64,000 nt of DNA, taken from assembly GCF_003345655.1 (NCBI RefSeq), contig NZ_QQOH01000004.1, forward strand, positions 434,001-498,000. Direction: 5' to 3'. This document shows positions 37,949 to 47,551 of the stretch, piece after piece. A model generated the notes under the pieces. It saw only the letters and a program-made list of their open reading frames with translations. It had not been told where the DNA came from and made no database searches. This DNA is from Motiliproteus coralliicola. GTDB lineage: Bacteria > Pseudomonadota > Gammaproteobacteria > Pseudomonadales > Balneatricaceae. The position numbers and the translations under genes were made by a program. Each line of letters begins with the position of its first letter. Position 1 is the stretch's first letter.

Positions 37949-38722
37949 TTACAGCCGAACCTCAATTCCCTTGTTGCGCATATAGGTCTTGGCTTCGGGG
38001 ATGCTGTACTCGCCGAAGTGGAAGATGCTGGCGGCCAATACCGCATCGGCTTTGCCTTCGATAACACCGTCGACCAGGTGGTCGAGGTTGCCGACGCCGC
38101 CGGAGGCGATAACCGGTACCGCGACTGCTTCGGAAATGGCGCGGGTTACCCCCAGGTCATAGCCGTTTTTCACGCCGTCCTGATCCATGCTGGTGAGCAG
38201 GATCTCGCCGGCACCGAGTTCGACCATTTTTTTGGCCCATTCGACCGCATCGATACCGGTCGGTTTACGGCCACCGTGGGTGAAGATCTCCCAGCGGTCG
38301 GGCTCATCGGCTGCGCTGACTTTCTTGGCATCGATTGCCACGACAATGCATTGGGAGCCAAAGCGTTCTGCGGCTTCGCGGACGAAATCAGGGTTGAATA
38401 CCGCCGCTGAATTGATGCTGACCTTATCGGCGCCAGCGTTGAGCATGGTGCGGATATCGTCACAGGTGCGGATGCCGCCGCCCACCGTCAACGGGATAAA
38501 GACCTGGCTGGCCATCTGCTCGACGGTGTGGACCATGGTATCGCGGCCTTCATGGGTGGCGGTGATATCCAGAAAGGTGATCTCGTCGGCGCCCTGTTCG
38601 TCATAGCGTTTGGCTACCTCGACCGGGTCACCGGCATCGCGGATATCGACGAACTGGACCCCTTTCACGACCCGGCCGTTCTCGACGTCCAGGCAGGGGA
38701 TAATACGTTTTGCCAGTGCCAT
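37949..38722 (-). CDS. hisF: Imidazole glycerol phosphate synthase cyclase subunit
   Basis: Uses ammonia from HisH to convert PRFAR into imidazole glycerol phosphate and AICAR. 257-residue beta/alpha barrel. Catalytic Asp in [15 protein letters not shown] and Asp in [16 protein letters not shown], plus phosphate loops [11 protein letters not shown] and [16 protein letters not shown] precedes the ATG. Lies 112 bp after hisH; hisA, which usually sits between them, is not here. Confidence 0.97.
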   Translation of the reverse strand: MALAKRIIPCLDVENGRVVKGVQFVDIRDAGDPVEVAKRYDEQGADEITFLDITATHEGRDTMVHTVEQMASQVFIPLTVGGGIRTCDDIRTMLNAGADKVSINSAAVFNPDFVREAAERFGSQCIVVAIDAKKVSAADEPDRWEIFTHGGRKPTGIDAVEWAKKMVELGAGEILLTSMDQDGVKNGYDLGVTRAISEAVAVPVIASGGVGNLDHLVDGVIEGKADAVLAASIFHFGEYSIPEAKTYMRNKGIEVRL

Positions 38723-38834
38723 GATGGTTCTCCTGATTTTCGATGGGACAGCATCGCTGCCCGGCGAGGGCGGTCGATACCGAGCCGCTGTATTCGTTAG
38801 ACCGTAGTAGGGGCTATTCGCTCAAAGAGGGGCT

Positions 38835-39482
38835 CTATGGTTTGCCGTCCCAGTTCAGAAAGTTCTGCAGCAGCTGCAGACCGGCTTTCTGGCTTTTCTC
38901 CGGGTGGAACTGGACCGCAAACACGTTATCCCGCGCGACGGCGACATCAAATTCCAATCCGTAGTCACAGCAGCCTGCGACCAGCGAAGGATCTTCGACT
39001 TTGACGTAGTAACTGTGCACGAAATAGAACCGGCTGCCGTCTTCGATTCCCGCCCACAGGGGGTGGGCACGTTGCTGACGAACTTCATTCCAGCCCATAT
39101 GGGGGACTTTGAGGATCTCGCCGTTGTGGTCGCGGTGGTCTTTGCCGAAAAAGGGTGCGTTGCCGGCAAAGTGGCCCAGGCAATCGACGCCGCCGTTCTC
39201 TTCGCTGTGACCCATCAGGGCCTGGTAGCCGACACAGATTCCCAGAAATGGCTTGCCGGATTCGATTACTTGGCGAACTTCTTCGTCGACGCCGAGGCGC
39301 CGGATTTCGGCCATGCAATCCCGGATCGCCCCCACGCCGGGCAGAATCACCCGGTCGGCGCTGTAGATCTGATCTGGATCGGCGGTGACTCGGACTTCAA
39401 TACCGGGGGCGACATGCTCCAAGGCCTTGGCGACCGAGTGGAGATTACCCATGCCGTAATCGATAACTGCAACGCTGCTCAT
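38835..39482 (-). CDS. hisH: Imidazole glycerol phosphate synthase glutaminase subunit
   Basis: Class I glutamine amidotransferase supplying ammonia to HisF. 215 residues. Nucleophile cysteine in [11 protein letters not shown], with the His-x-Glu pair in [12 protein letters not shown], and the HisH signature [11 protein letters not shown] and PHMGWNEV. 33 bp after hisB. Confidence 0.97.
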   Translation of the reverse strand: MSSVAVIDYGMGNLHSVAKALEHVAPGIEVRVTADPDQIYSADRVILPGVGAIRDCMAEIRRLGVDEEVRQVIESGKPFLGICVGYQALMGHSEENGGVDCLGHFAGNAPFFGKDHRDHNGEILKVPHMGWNEVRQQRAHPLWAGIEDGSRFYFVHSYYVKVEDPSLVAGCCDYGLEFDVAVARDNVFAVQFHPEKSQKAGLQLLQNFLNWDGKP

Positions 39483-39515
39483 GTTCTTTCGTACTCTCAG
39501 ATACTGTTGGCTACC

Positions 39516-40109
39516 TTAGAGGCAACCCTTGGTCGATGGGGTGATACCCGCCATCCGCGGATCCGGCTCAAGGGCCATCCGCAGTGCCCGGCCGAAGGCC
39601 TTGAATACGGTCTCGGCCTGGTGGTGTGAATTGGCACCCTTGAGGTTGTCGATATGCAGCGTGACCTGAGCGTGATTGACGAATCCGTGGAAGAATTCAC
39701 CAAACAGCTCGGTATCCAAGGCGCCGATCATGGCCCGGGTGAAGGGGATATCCATCGACAGGCCCGGACGACCGGAAAAGTCGATGACAACCCGAGACAG
39801 GGCTTCGTCCAGCGGTACATAGGCATGGCCGTAACGGGTAATGCCCTTCTTGTCGCCGACCGCTTTGGCAAAGGCCTGTCCCAGGGTGATGCCGATATCT
39901 TCGACCGTGTGGTGTGCGTCGATATGGAGGTCGCCCTTGGCTTGAATATCCAGGTCGATCAGCCCATGACGGGCAATTTGCTCCATCATATGCTCCAGAA
40001 AGGGAACACCGGTATCGGCATTGAAGTTGCCAGTACCGTCCAGATTGATCGAAACGCTGATCTGGGTTTCCAACGTATTGCGGGTAACGCTGGCCTGACG
40101 TTCGCCCAT
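39516..40109 (-). CDS. hisB: Imidazoleglycerol-phosphate dehydratase
   Basis: 197-residue monofunctional HisB, the form used by Pseudomonas rather than the bifunctional enterobacterial type. Mn-binding histidine motifs [43 protein letters not shown] and [16 protein letters not shown] are all present. First gene of the hisB-hisH-hisF cluster; GGAGGAG precedes the start. Confidence 0.97.
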   Translation of the reverse strand: MGERQASVTRNTLETQISVSINLDGTGNFNADTGVPFLEHMMEQIARHGLIDLDIQAKGDLHIDAHHTVEDIGITLGQAFAKAVGDKKGITRYGHAYVPLDEALSRVVIDFSGRPGLSMDIPFTRAMIGALDTELFGEFFHGFVNHAQVTLHIDNLKGANSHHQAETVFKAFGRALRMALEPDPRMAGITPSTKGCL

Positions 40110-40299
40110 GGTCTCCTCCGACTACCAAATTAAGCCGCCCATTATAGCGGTAAAGCAGGCGTCAATGAATGCTTGCCTGAGGATCTTCGGGCGCGTTGGT
40201 TCTGCAAATATTCGATTCGATCAAATTCCTGGTTTACCTACGAAAATCAGCAACTAAGATGTACAGCAAAGGATGCAAACTTGTTGATCGGAGTGGGCA

Positions 40300-42378
40300 A
40301 TGAAACTGCTACTGAAAATACTGTTAGGAGTCGTGCTGGTTCTGGTACTGGCGGTTGGGGCGATCCTGCTGTTGGTGAACCCGAACGATTTCAAGCCCGA
40401 GCTGCAGCAGCTGGCACGTGATAAAGGGCAGGTTGAACTGCAGCTAAGCGGTGATATCGGTTGGTCACTGTTCCCGAATGTGGCGCTGTCATTACCCCAG
40501 CTCCAGCTCACCAGCCTTGACGGTGAACCCTTGGCGGCACTGGATCGAGCCAGCATCGAAGTGGCGTTGATGCCGTTGCTCAGCGGTGAGTTGAAAATGA
40601 GCGGGATGGAGCTGGAAGGGCTGGACCTGACCATCAAGGCGCCGAGCAGCGAGGCATCGGAAGAGGCTTCCGAGTCCCAGGCCGAATCGGGTGACCCCGG
40701 CGCACTGCTGTTCGATATCGGTAAAGTTCGAGTCGTCGATGCCCGGGTGGTTTACGAAGACCCGGTGGCAAAGCGGCAGGTCGAGGTCAGCAACCTTTAC
40801 ATGGAAGCCGATGGCTTGGTCAGCGGCCAGGCGTTTCCGCTGATGCTGGAGTTTGACCTGGCTCTGAGCGAGCAAGGCAAGCCGCAGTTGAAGGCTGCGA
40901 CCCGGCTGCAGACCGAACTGCTTCTTGATGGCTCAGAATTCAATGCCAAGGCGCTGCAATTGCAAACAACGCTTTCGGGGGTGCTGGTGCCGCAGCCATT
41001 GAGCCTGAATCTGGGCGGGGATCTGGCCTTTGATCAGGCTGCTGACCGTGCCGAGCTGCGAGGAGGTAAATTGAGTCTGGCGAACCTGCTGTTGAACCTT
41101 GACTTGGTCGCGGCGGGCCTATCGACACAACCCCAGCTCAGCGGTGAGCTGAAGCTCGATCCGTTGGACCTGAAACAGCTGCTAAGCGCGCTCGGTCAAC
41201 CGGTTCCGGAGACGGCAGATGAGCAGGCGCTGCGCCAGGTCGGATTCAGCGCGACCCTGGCCGGTCCAGCCGGCAGCCTGCAGCTGTCGCCGTTGACGTT
41301 GCAGCTGGATCAGACCCGCTTTGACGGCAAGCTAGGCTACGAGCTCGACAGTGGCAAGCAGACGGTCGAGCTCAACGGGGATAGTCTTGATCTGGATCGC
41401 TATCTACCACCGGCTGCACAAACGGATCAGCAAGCGTCTCAGCCGAACTCCCAACAGACGGCCAGCAGCGAGCGCTATTCCAAGGAACCGTTATTGCCGC
41501 TTGAAACCCTTCAGGCGTTGAAATTGGATGCCAAGCTGGGGTTGGGGCAGCTGAAAGCCTCTGGACTGGAGATCGGGCAGCTCAAACTGTTGCTCAAGGC
41601 CGATGCCGGCTTGATCAAGTTGGAGCAGCTGGCCGGGCAGCTCTACCAAGGCAGCTTCGACAATCGGATGACGTTGGATGCCCGTACTGAAAATCCGAAA
41701 TTTGATATCAGCAAGAAGATCCAGGGGGTCGAATTGGGATCAATGCTTCTGGCCCTGACCGGCCAGGATCGCTTCAGTGGCCGTTTCACGATGAATGGGG
41801 GCTACCAGGCTCGGGGAAATTCGGTCTACGACCTGGTTCACAGTCTCGATGGCAACATGGATCTGGGACTTAAAGAGGGGCGTCTTAAGGGGGTGAACCT
41901 CGGGGATACCCTCTGCCGTGGGATCCTGCAGGTGCGCGGTCAGCAGGCACCGGCAGAGACCGCTGAAAGCTACACCGAGTTTAGTAATCTCAGTGCGACC
42001 GCGAAGATCAACAAGGGCGTGGTGACAAACCAGGACCTGAAAGCCGCGTTGGTTGGGATCAATTTGGCCGGTGACGGCCAGGTTAACCTGCCGGGCGAGA
42101 ACCTCGATTACGGTCTGTCGCTGACGGTGTTGCAGGATTTTGCCAGTGCCAACTGTCGCATCGATGAGAAGTTGCACAATCTGGCGCTGCCGCTGCGTTG
42201 CGAGGGTGGTTTCGATGAGGCACCGACCAAGCTTTGCGGGGTCGACAAGAAGCGAATCGACAAGGTCTTGGCCGACGTCGGTAAGCGAGAAGTGAAGCAG
42301 AAGCTGGAGCAGAAACTCGAAGAGAAGCTCAAAGGTAACGAAGCAGTTAAGGGTGTACTGAAAGGGTTATTCAATTGA
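40300..42378 (+). CDS. asmA: AsmA-family protein
   Basis: 692 residues. One N-terminal membrane helix (about 3-25, [24 protein letters not shown]) followed by a long periplasmic beta-rich chain with the AsmA N-terminal motif ([33 protein letters not shown]) and the C-terminal AsmA region ([36 protein letters not shown]). The family is implicated in phospholipid transport to the outer membrane. A Gln/Ser-rich low-complexity insert lies at about 370-395. It ends with a Lys/Glu-rich helix. Sits before mutY, as in Pseudomonas. Confidence 0.92.
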   Translation: MKLLLKILLGVVLVLVLAVGAILLLVNPNDFKPELQQLARDKGQVELQLSGDIGWSLFPNVALSLPQLQLTSLDGEPLAALDRASIEVALMPLLSGELKMSGMELEGLDLTIKAPSSEASEEASESQAESGDPGALLFDIGKVRVVDARVVYEDPVAKRQVEVSNLYMEADGLVSGQAFPLMLEFDLALSEQGKPQLKAATRLQTELLLDGSEFNAKALQLQTTLSGVLVPQPLSLNLGGDLAFDQAADRAELRGGKLSLANLLLNLDLVAAGLSTQPQLSGELKLDPLDLKQLLSALGQPVPETADEQALRQVGFSATLAGPAGSLQLSPLTLQLDQTRFDGKLGYELDSGKQTVELNGDSLDLDRYLPPAAQTDQQASQPNSQQTASSERYSKEPLLPLETLQALKLDAKLGLGQLKASGLEIGQLKLLLKADAGLIKLEQLAGQLYQGSFDNRMTLDARTENPKFDISKKIQGVELGSMLLALTGQDRFSGRFTMNGGYQARGNSVYDLVHSLDGNMDLGLKEGRLKGVNLGDTLCRGILQVRGQQAPAETAESYTEFSNLSATAKINKGVVTNQDLKAALVGINLAGDGQVNLPGENLDYGLSLTVLQDFASANCRIDEKLHNLALPLRCEGGFDEAPTKLCGVDKKRIDKVLADVGKREVKQKLEQKLEEKLKGNEAVKGVLKGLFN

Positions 42379-42412
42379 GGCTTGTGGACCAGGCTGGGAA
42401 GTACACCGGCCA

Positions 42413-43459
42413 ATGAATTCAGAACAGTTTCAGCAGGCCGTGTTGACCTGGTTCGATCAATACGGCCGTAAGGATCTGCCCTGGCAGCATCCGATCACCC
42501 CTTACCGGGTCTGGCTCAGCGAAGTGATGCTGCAGCAGACCCAGGTCAGCACAGTGATACCGTACTTCGAACGCTTCGTTGCCACCTTCCCGACGGTCCA
42601 TCAGCTGGCAGAGGCCGAACTGGATCAGGTGCTGCACCTGTGGACCGGGTTGGGCTACTACGCCCGGGCTCGCAATCTGCATAAGGCGGCGCGGCAGTTG
42701 GTGGAGCAGCGTGATGGCGAGTTCCCTGACACCCTGGAAGCGATGGAGTCGTTGCCGGGGGTTGGGCGTTCAACGGCGGGAGCGATTCTATCGATCGCTC
42801 AAGGCGTACCGACCCCGATTCTGGATGGCAATGTTAAGCGGGTGCTGGCTCGATACCGGGCCATCGAAGGCTGGCCCGGGCGTAGCGCGGTATTGAAGCA
42901 GTTGTGGCAGCTATCTGAACACTATACCCCGCAGCACCGCTGTGCCGATTATACCCAGGCGATGATGGATCTGGGGGCGACCCTGTGTCGTCGGGGCAAG
43001 CCGGACTGTCAGCGCTGTCCGCTACGCTCGGATTGTATCGCCTTGGCACAAGGTAATCCGCAGGATTACCCGGGCTCAAAGCCGAAAAAAGAGCTGCCCA
43101 AGCGGCAGTGCCGGATGCTGTTGCTCCGCGATCCGCGTGGTCGGGTGTTGCTGCGTCAACGCCCTCCAACGGGAATTTGGGGTGGGCTCTGGTCGTTCCC
43201 CCAGTTCGATGAGTTGCAACCCTGGGAGCCTTGGTTGCTGGAGCATTGCCAACAGCACGCTGATCCCCAGCCGTTGTCGCCGTTGGTGCACACCTTCTCC
43301 CATTTCCAACTCCGGATTGAGCCGCTGCTGATCGAAGGTGTGGAGCTAGATGATCGACGGGTGGCGGAGGCGAGTGAATGCTGGTATGACCTCGAATCAC
43401 CGCCACAGCTGGGGTTGGCCGCACCGGTGGAGCGCCTGTTGCAGCAATTGCCGCGCTAG
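42413..43459 (+). CDS. mutY: A/G-specific adenine DNA glycosylase
   Basis: Removes adenine mispaired with 8-oxoguanine. 348 residues. Catalytic Glu37 in [10 protein letters not shown], helix-hairpin-helix [12 protein letters not shown], catalytic Asp in [12 protein letters not shown], and a 4Fe-4S cluster C-x6-C-x2-C-x5-C (Cys192, 199, 202, 208). The C-terminal NUDIX-like domain for 8-oxoG recognition is at about 225-345. 34 bp after asmA. Confidence 0.97.
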   Translation: MNSEQFQQAVLTWFDQYGRKDLPWQHPITPYRVWLSEVMLQQTQVSTVIPYFERFVATFPTVHQLAEAELDQVLHLWTGLGYYARARNLHKAARQLVEQRDGEFPDTLEAMESLPGVGRSTAGAILSIAQGVPTPILDGNVKRVLARYRAIEGWPGRSAVLKQLWQLSEHYTPQHRCADYTQAMMDLGATLCRRGKPDCQRCPLRSDCIALAQGNPQDYPGSKPKKELPKRQCRMLLLRDPRGRVLLRQRPPTGIWGGLWSFPQFDELQPWEPWLLEHCQQHADPQPLSPLVHTFSHFQLRIEPLLIEGVELDDRRVAEASECWYDLESPPQLGLAAPVERLLQQLPR

Positions 43460-43578
43460 CGATTGGACGCGAGATGTTAGGCCGAGGGTGCTGCTTTGGT
43501 GTAATCTAGTAGGCTGTCTTTTCAGTTATCAACCCCACTGCCCGGCAGAGGGGTCATCAGCGTTAGGAGCCACAACCG

Positions 43579-43851
43579 ATGAGCCGCACCGTTTTCTGTA
43601 AGAAATACCAGCAGGAACTCGAAGGACTGGATCGCCCCCCCTACCCGGGAGCCCGCGGCAAGGAGGTGTTCGATAATGTCTCCAAGAAAGCCTGGCAGGA
43701 GTGGCTCGAACACCAGACCCGGCTGATCAACGAGAAACACCTGAACATGATGGATGTCCAGTCCCGTAACTACTTGGCCGAGCAGATGGACAAGTTCTTC
43801 AGTGGCGAAGAATTCGACCAGGCGGAAGGCTACGTGCCGACCTCCAAGTAA
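43579..43851 (+). CDS. yggX: Fe(2+)-trafficking/oxidative damage protection protein YggX
   Basis: 90-residue YggX family protein, protecting iron-sulfur proteins from oxidative damage. The family N-terminus [24 protein letters not shown] with Cys7 is intact, followed by [23 protein letters not shown]. The mutY-yggX pairing is conserved and probably co-transcribed (119-bp gap). Confidence 0.97.
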   Translation: MSRTVFCKKYQQELEGLDRPPYPGARGKEVFDNVSKKAWQEWLEHQTRLINEKHLNMMDVQSRNYLAEQMDKFFSGEEFDQAEGYVPTSK

Positions 43852-43883
43852 TACTCCGCATGCTTTCGAACGGTTAATCAGGG

Positions 43884-46145
43884 TTGTCGGCACGTCTGGA
43901 TCTAGGCTTGAAGAAGTACCGCCTGATGGCGGTCATTGTGCTGCTGGCAACCTTCGCTTTGATTCTGTGGCAGGTGGCGAGTCTGACCCGTCAGGTCGAA
44001 CTCGACAACCTGCGCCGCAGCCTCGATCAAAATCTATCGCGCTATACCCTAAGCCTCCAGAACGAGCTGGAGAAATACCAGAATCTGCCGGCGCTGTTGG
44101 CCACCGATCGTAGCTTCAAGAACGTCCTCTACAATTCCGATAACCGGGTGCTGGTAGGGTCTCTGAATCGCTACCTGAGTGAAGTTCGCACCATTACCGG
44201 GGCCTCGGATATCTATCTGATGGCACCCAGTGGTCAGACTCTGGCTTCCAGCAACTGGAATACCCCCGCCTCTTTCGTCGGTAAGAATTTCCACTATCGG
44301 CCCTATTTCCAGCAAGCCATGGCTGGTGATGAGGGGCGCTATTTTGCCCTCGGTACCACCTCCCGAAAGCGCGGTTACTACTTCTCCCACCCGATTCGCA
44401 GTGCCGACGCGGTGGTCGGCGTGGTGGTGGTGAAGATCGACCTGAACGATATCGAAGAGCAGTGGAACGACGAGCTGACCGACCTGCTGGTCACCGATAT
44501 CGACGATGTGATCTTTATCAGTACCCGGGAGTCCTGGAAGTTTAAAACCCTGCAGCCGCTGTCCGGCTCCGACCTGCGTCGAATCGTCGACAGTCTGCGG
44601 TATGTCGATCAACAGCTGGTGTCGCTGCCGATCACCGAGCGTGAGCCCCTGGCCGAGGGGGTTGAGCTGATCACGCTGCTCGAAGACAACCCGGACGCTG
44701 GTGATCGGTCGATCGACCGGCTTAGCGGCTCTCGCTATATGCTGATGCGCTTGGCGATGCCCGAAGCCGAGCTGAATGTGGTGGCGTTGGCCCAGTTGAG
44801 CCAGGTATCGTCGCGGGTCTGGAATGCGGTGGTGCTGACCGGTGTGATTCTGACGGTGTTGGTGCTGTTGGGGTTGTTTCTGTTGCTGCGCCAGCGGATT
44901 CAGTATGAACGACAGCGGTTCAAAGAGCAGGCCAACCGCACCCTGGAGCTAAACGAAGCGCGGGTCCGGGCGGTCATCGATAATACCCAGGCGGGCCTGA
45001 TTACTCTGGATGCCCAGGGGCGAATCGAGTCGTTCAACCCCACCGCCGAGGCGCTGTTCGGTTACAGTGCCGGCAAGATAGAGCGGCGATATTTCAGCCA
45101 CCTAATCGCGCAACCAGACCGGGCGGTCTGCTGGCGAATGATCACCGATCCGCAGGAGCTACCGGAGCAGGCCCAGGTGCCGGTGCTGGAGGTGCAGGCG
45201 CGTCGCCAGGACGATGCCCTGTTCCCGATCGAACTGACCATCGTGCCGGTGCGCGATCATGGCGAGCGTAAGTTTATCGTCACCATCCATGACCTGACCG
45301 AGCGCAAGGAATATGAAGTGTCCCTGCGCGATGCGCGCGATCTGCTGGAGCAGCGGGTACTGGAGCGGACCCAGGCCCTGCAGGGCGCCAACGACCGGCT
45401 GCGCAACGAGATCGAACAGCATCAGCACACCCAGGAAGAGCTGATTCAGACCGCCAAGCTGGCGGTGCTGGGGGAACTGTCCGCCGGGATCAACCACGAG
45501 CTGAATCAGCCGATGACGGCGATCCGGGCCTATGCCGACAATGCCCGCCAGTTTCTGGAGCTGCAACGTACCGAGCGGGTGGCTGAGAATCTGCAGGAGA
45601 TCTCCGGGCTGACCGAGCGGATGTCGAAGATTATCGCGCCATTGAAGGTGTTCTCCCGCAAAAGCTCGGGCCAGGCCGAGCCGGTTTCGTTGCTGTCGGT
45701 GCGCAAGGGGGCGATGTCGATCCTGTACGGGCGTCTGCATAGCGAGCAGGTGGAGGTCAATTGGCCGGAGTCGCTAGAGGACCTGCTGGTGATGGGCGAT
45801 ATGGTCAAGCTGGAGCAGGTGGTGGTCAACCTGCTCAGTAATGCAGTCCAGGCGATGCAGGGGCAGGAGCACAAGCAGATCGATATCAGCCTGGAGCTGA
45901 CCGATACCCATCTTTGTCTTGAGTTCCGTGATCAGGGACCGGGAATTGCACCTGCAGAACTGTCCAAGGTGTTTGAGCCCTTCTTTACCACCAAGGCGGC
46001 CGGTGAGGGGCTGGGGTTGGGGTTATCGATCTCGCATCGGATCGTCGAAAATCTGGGGGGGCGGCTCAGTGCATCCAACCACCCCGAAGGAGGGGCCTGT
46101 TTCCGGCTTTGTCTGCTGCGGGTGGATCGGGCTCGAATTGACTAA
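43884..46145 (+). CDS. dctB: C4-dicarboxylate sensor histidine kinase DctB
   Basis: Membrane kinase that senses C4-dicarboxylates and phosphorylates DctD. About 753 residues from TTG at 43884; ATG at 43926 would shorten it by 14. Order: membrane helix (about 16-35), double Cache/PDC sensor (about 40-300, SDIYLMAPSGQTLASSNW, GKNFHYRPYFQQAM, GYYFSHPI), second helix (about 312-336), PAS domain (about 360-480), coiled coil, HisKA with phosphoacceptor His538 (INHELNQP), and HATPase (VVNLLSNAVQAM, DQGPGI, GLGLGLSI). FHYRPYFQ and YYFS are typical of DctB sensors. The response regulator dctD lies 1.4 kb downstream, with one gene between. Confidence 0.93.
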   Translation: MSARLDLGLKKYRLMAVIVLLATFALILWQVASLTRQVELDNLRRSLDQNLSRYTLSLQNELEKYQNLPALLATDRSFKNVLYNSDNRVLVGSLNRYLSEVRTITGASDIYLMAPSGQTLASSNWNTPASFVGKNFHYRPYFQQAMAGDEGRYFALGTTSRKRGYYFSHPIRSADAVVGVVVVKIDLNDIEEQWNDELTDLLVTDIDDVIFISTRESWKFKTLQPLSGSDLRRIVDSLRYVDQQLVSLPITEREPLAEGVELITLLEDNPDAGDRSIDRLSGSRYMLMRLAMPEAELNVVALAQLSQVSSRVWNAVVLTGVILTVLVLLGLFLLLRQRIQYERQRFKEQANRTLELNEARVRAVIDNTQAGLITLDAQGRIESFNPTAEALFGYSAGKIERRYFSHLIAQPDRAVCWRMITDPQELPEQAQVPVLEVQARRQDDALFPIELTIVPVRDHGERKFIVTIHDLTERKEYEVSLRDARDLLEQRVLERTQALQGANDRLRNEIEQHQHTQEELIQTAKLAVLGELSAGINHELNQPMTAIRAYADNARQFLELQRTERVAENLQEISGLTERMSKIIAPLKVFSRKSSGQAEPVSLLSVRKGAMSILYGRLHSEQVEVNWPESLEDLLVMGDMVKLEQVVVNLLSNAVQAMQGQEHKQIDISLELTDTHLCLEFRDQGPGIAPAELSKVFEPFFTTKAAGEGLGLGLSISHRIVENLGGRLSASNHPEGGACFRLCLLRVDRARID

Positions 46146-46240
46146 GCTATTGATGAACAAACGGATCACGATTTAACCAGGGATGGATCTATATCAACGT
46201 TTAAACGCCCGTTTTTTCTCTATACTGCAGCACGCTTGAC

Positions 46241-46259
46241 GATTATCGAAGTGATAATC
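46241..46259. promoter_or_regulatory. Operator-like inverted repeat before the HD-GYP gene
   Basis: GATTATC-GAAGT-GATAATC, perfect 7-bp arms, 15 bp after a good -10 box (TATACT, 46221-46226) whose -35 partner is unclear. The position just downstream of a start site suits a repressor. The regulator is unknown. Confidence 0.45.
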
Positions 46260-46413
46260 GGATGCATTAGGGGTGCAGCCCGGGGTCTTGATACTCGGGG
46301 TTCTTGGTTGGTACGCAGGGTTTTCACCCGTAATGGCACCAACGTATTCATGGATTCAGAGTACCGATAGTACGAATCGAGCCCAGTCAAGATTCGGGAG
46401 AACTCTTATCGAT

Positions 46414-47388
46414 ATGTCTATTACAGATCGGCCGACAACAAGCCGCGCTAAGGAAGCGGTGAGTGTTTTCGCCTGGGTTGACCGGCAGCACCAGCTGCTG
46501 GCCGAGACCCACGACCTGCTGTTGTTGCGTCCTGATCAAAAAACTATTTCCCGCTGCCGCTACCTGGCCCACCAGATCCAAAAAGGTTGCCGGCAGCAGC
46601 CGGTCGGCCTATTAGCCGCGCTGCAGCTGAATCGAAACGCGCAGTTCCAGCACGTCAAAGAGCTCTACTGCGGCGTTCTGGCCGAGCTGATCGGGGTCAA
46701 ATGCAACTTGGCACCCGCCAGTCGATTATCGATGATCTGTGCCGCGCTGACGCAGGATATCGGCATGCTGGACCTGCAGGATGACCGCCTCGATCGACAG
46801 TCCCTGGCATTGACCGAACAGCAGTTGCGGCAAATTAAAAAACACCCGATCGATGGTATCAAGATCCTGGCCCAGGCCGGCGTCGATGATCGAATTTGGC
46901 TGACAATCGTCGAGCGACACCATGAACGCCTCGATGGCAAAGGTTATCCTCACCGGCTGGATGAGGAGCAGATCGATATGGGCACCCGGATCATGACCCT
47001 GGTGGATAACTTTGTCGCCATGGCTCGCCCCCGGGGGGATCGACCAGCGATGATGCCGCCGAAAATTCTGCAGCAGATCTTCCTGAAGCGGGGTGATCAG
47101 ATCGACCCGCGTCTGGCCAAGGTGTTGATCGAGCTGCTGGGACTCAAGCCGCCGGGGTGCTGGGTTCAGTTGGCCAATGGCGAAACCGCGGTGGTGGTAC
47201 GGCCGGGCAGTCACAACGCCTTTCCGGTGGTGGCATCGGTTGTCGGACCGGATGGCGAGCACTACGAGCAGGCGATCGAGCGCGACAGCAGCGAGCGTCG
47301 CTTCACGATCGTTGATTGTGTCGCGGCTCCGTTCCACTTCAATCTACGCCAACTGCTGGAACAGCTCTGGCCTCGGCTGGAGATCTAA
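46414..47388 (+). CDS. Degenerate HD-GYP-like protein between dctB and dctD
   Basis: About 324 residues from ATG at 46414; a longer frame begins at GTG 46273 but its extra residues have no recognisable domain. The middle (about 100-215) is HD-GYP-like: KKHPIDGIKIL, then ERHHERLDGKGYP (His169, His170, Gly177-Tyr-Pro179) and RIMTLVDNFVAM. The first metal-binding pair, normally HD, is Gln114-Asp115 (TQDIGML), so one metal ligand is missing and phosphodiesterase activity is doubtful. The C-terminal 110 residues (VQLANGETAVVVRPG) resemble the accessory domain found after such HD-GYP units. It lies in the dctB-dctD operon or has its own promoter; I infer a c-di-GMP-binding or scaffold role linked to dicarboxylate sensing. 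Confidence 0.8.
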   Translation: MSITDRPTTSRAKEAVSVFAWVDRQHQLLAETHDLLLLRPDQKTISRCRYLAHQIQKGCRQQPVGLLAALQLNRNAQFQHVKELYCGVLAELIGVKCNLAPASRLSMICAALTQDIGMLDLQDDRLDRQSLALTEQQLRQIKKHPIDGIKILAQAGVDDRIWLTIVERHHERLDGKGYPHRLDEEQIDMGTRIMTLVDNFVAMARPRGDRPAMMPPKILQQIFLKRGDQIDPRLAKVLIELLGLKPPGCWVQLANGETAVVVRPGSHNAFPVVASVVGPDGEHYEQAIERDSSERRFTIVDCVAAPFHFNLRQLLEQLWPRLEI

Positions 47389-47551
47389 GCGCCCTCCGGC
47401 TGCTTGGCTTACCCCTCCCGATGCCCGCCGGCATTGGGATGGCGGATCGAATTGGGTATCATCTCAGCACCAAGGTTCCGACAATTAAACCGCAATAGCG
47501 GGTTTGCCGGTGTCCCGATTCTGTCCGTTCGACCCGAAAGGATCCCTGCCG

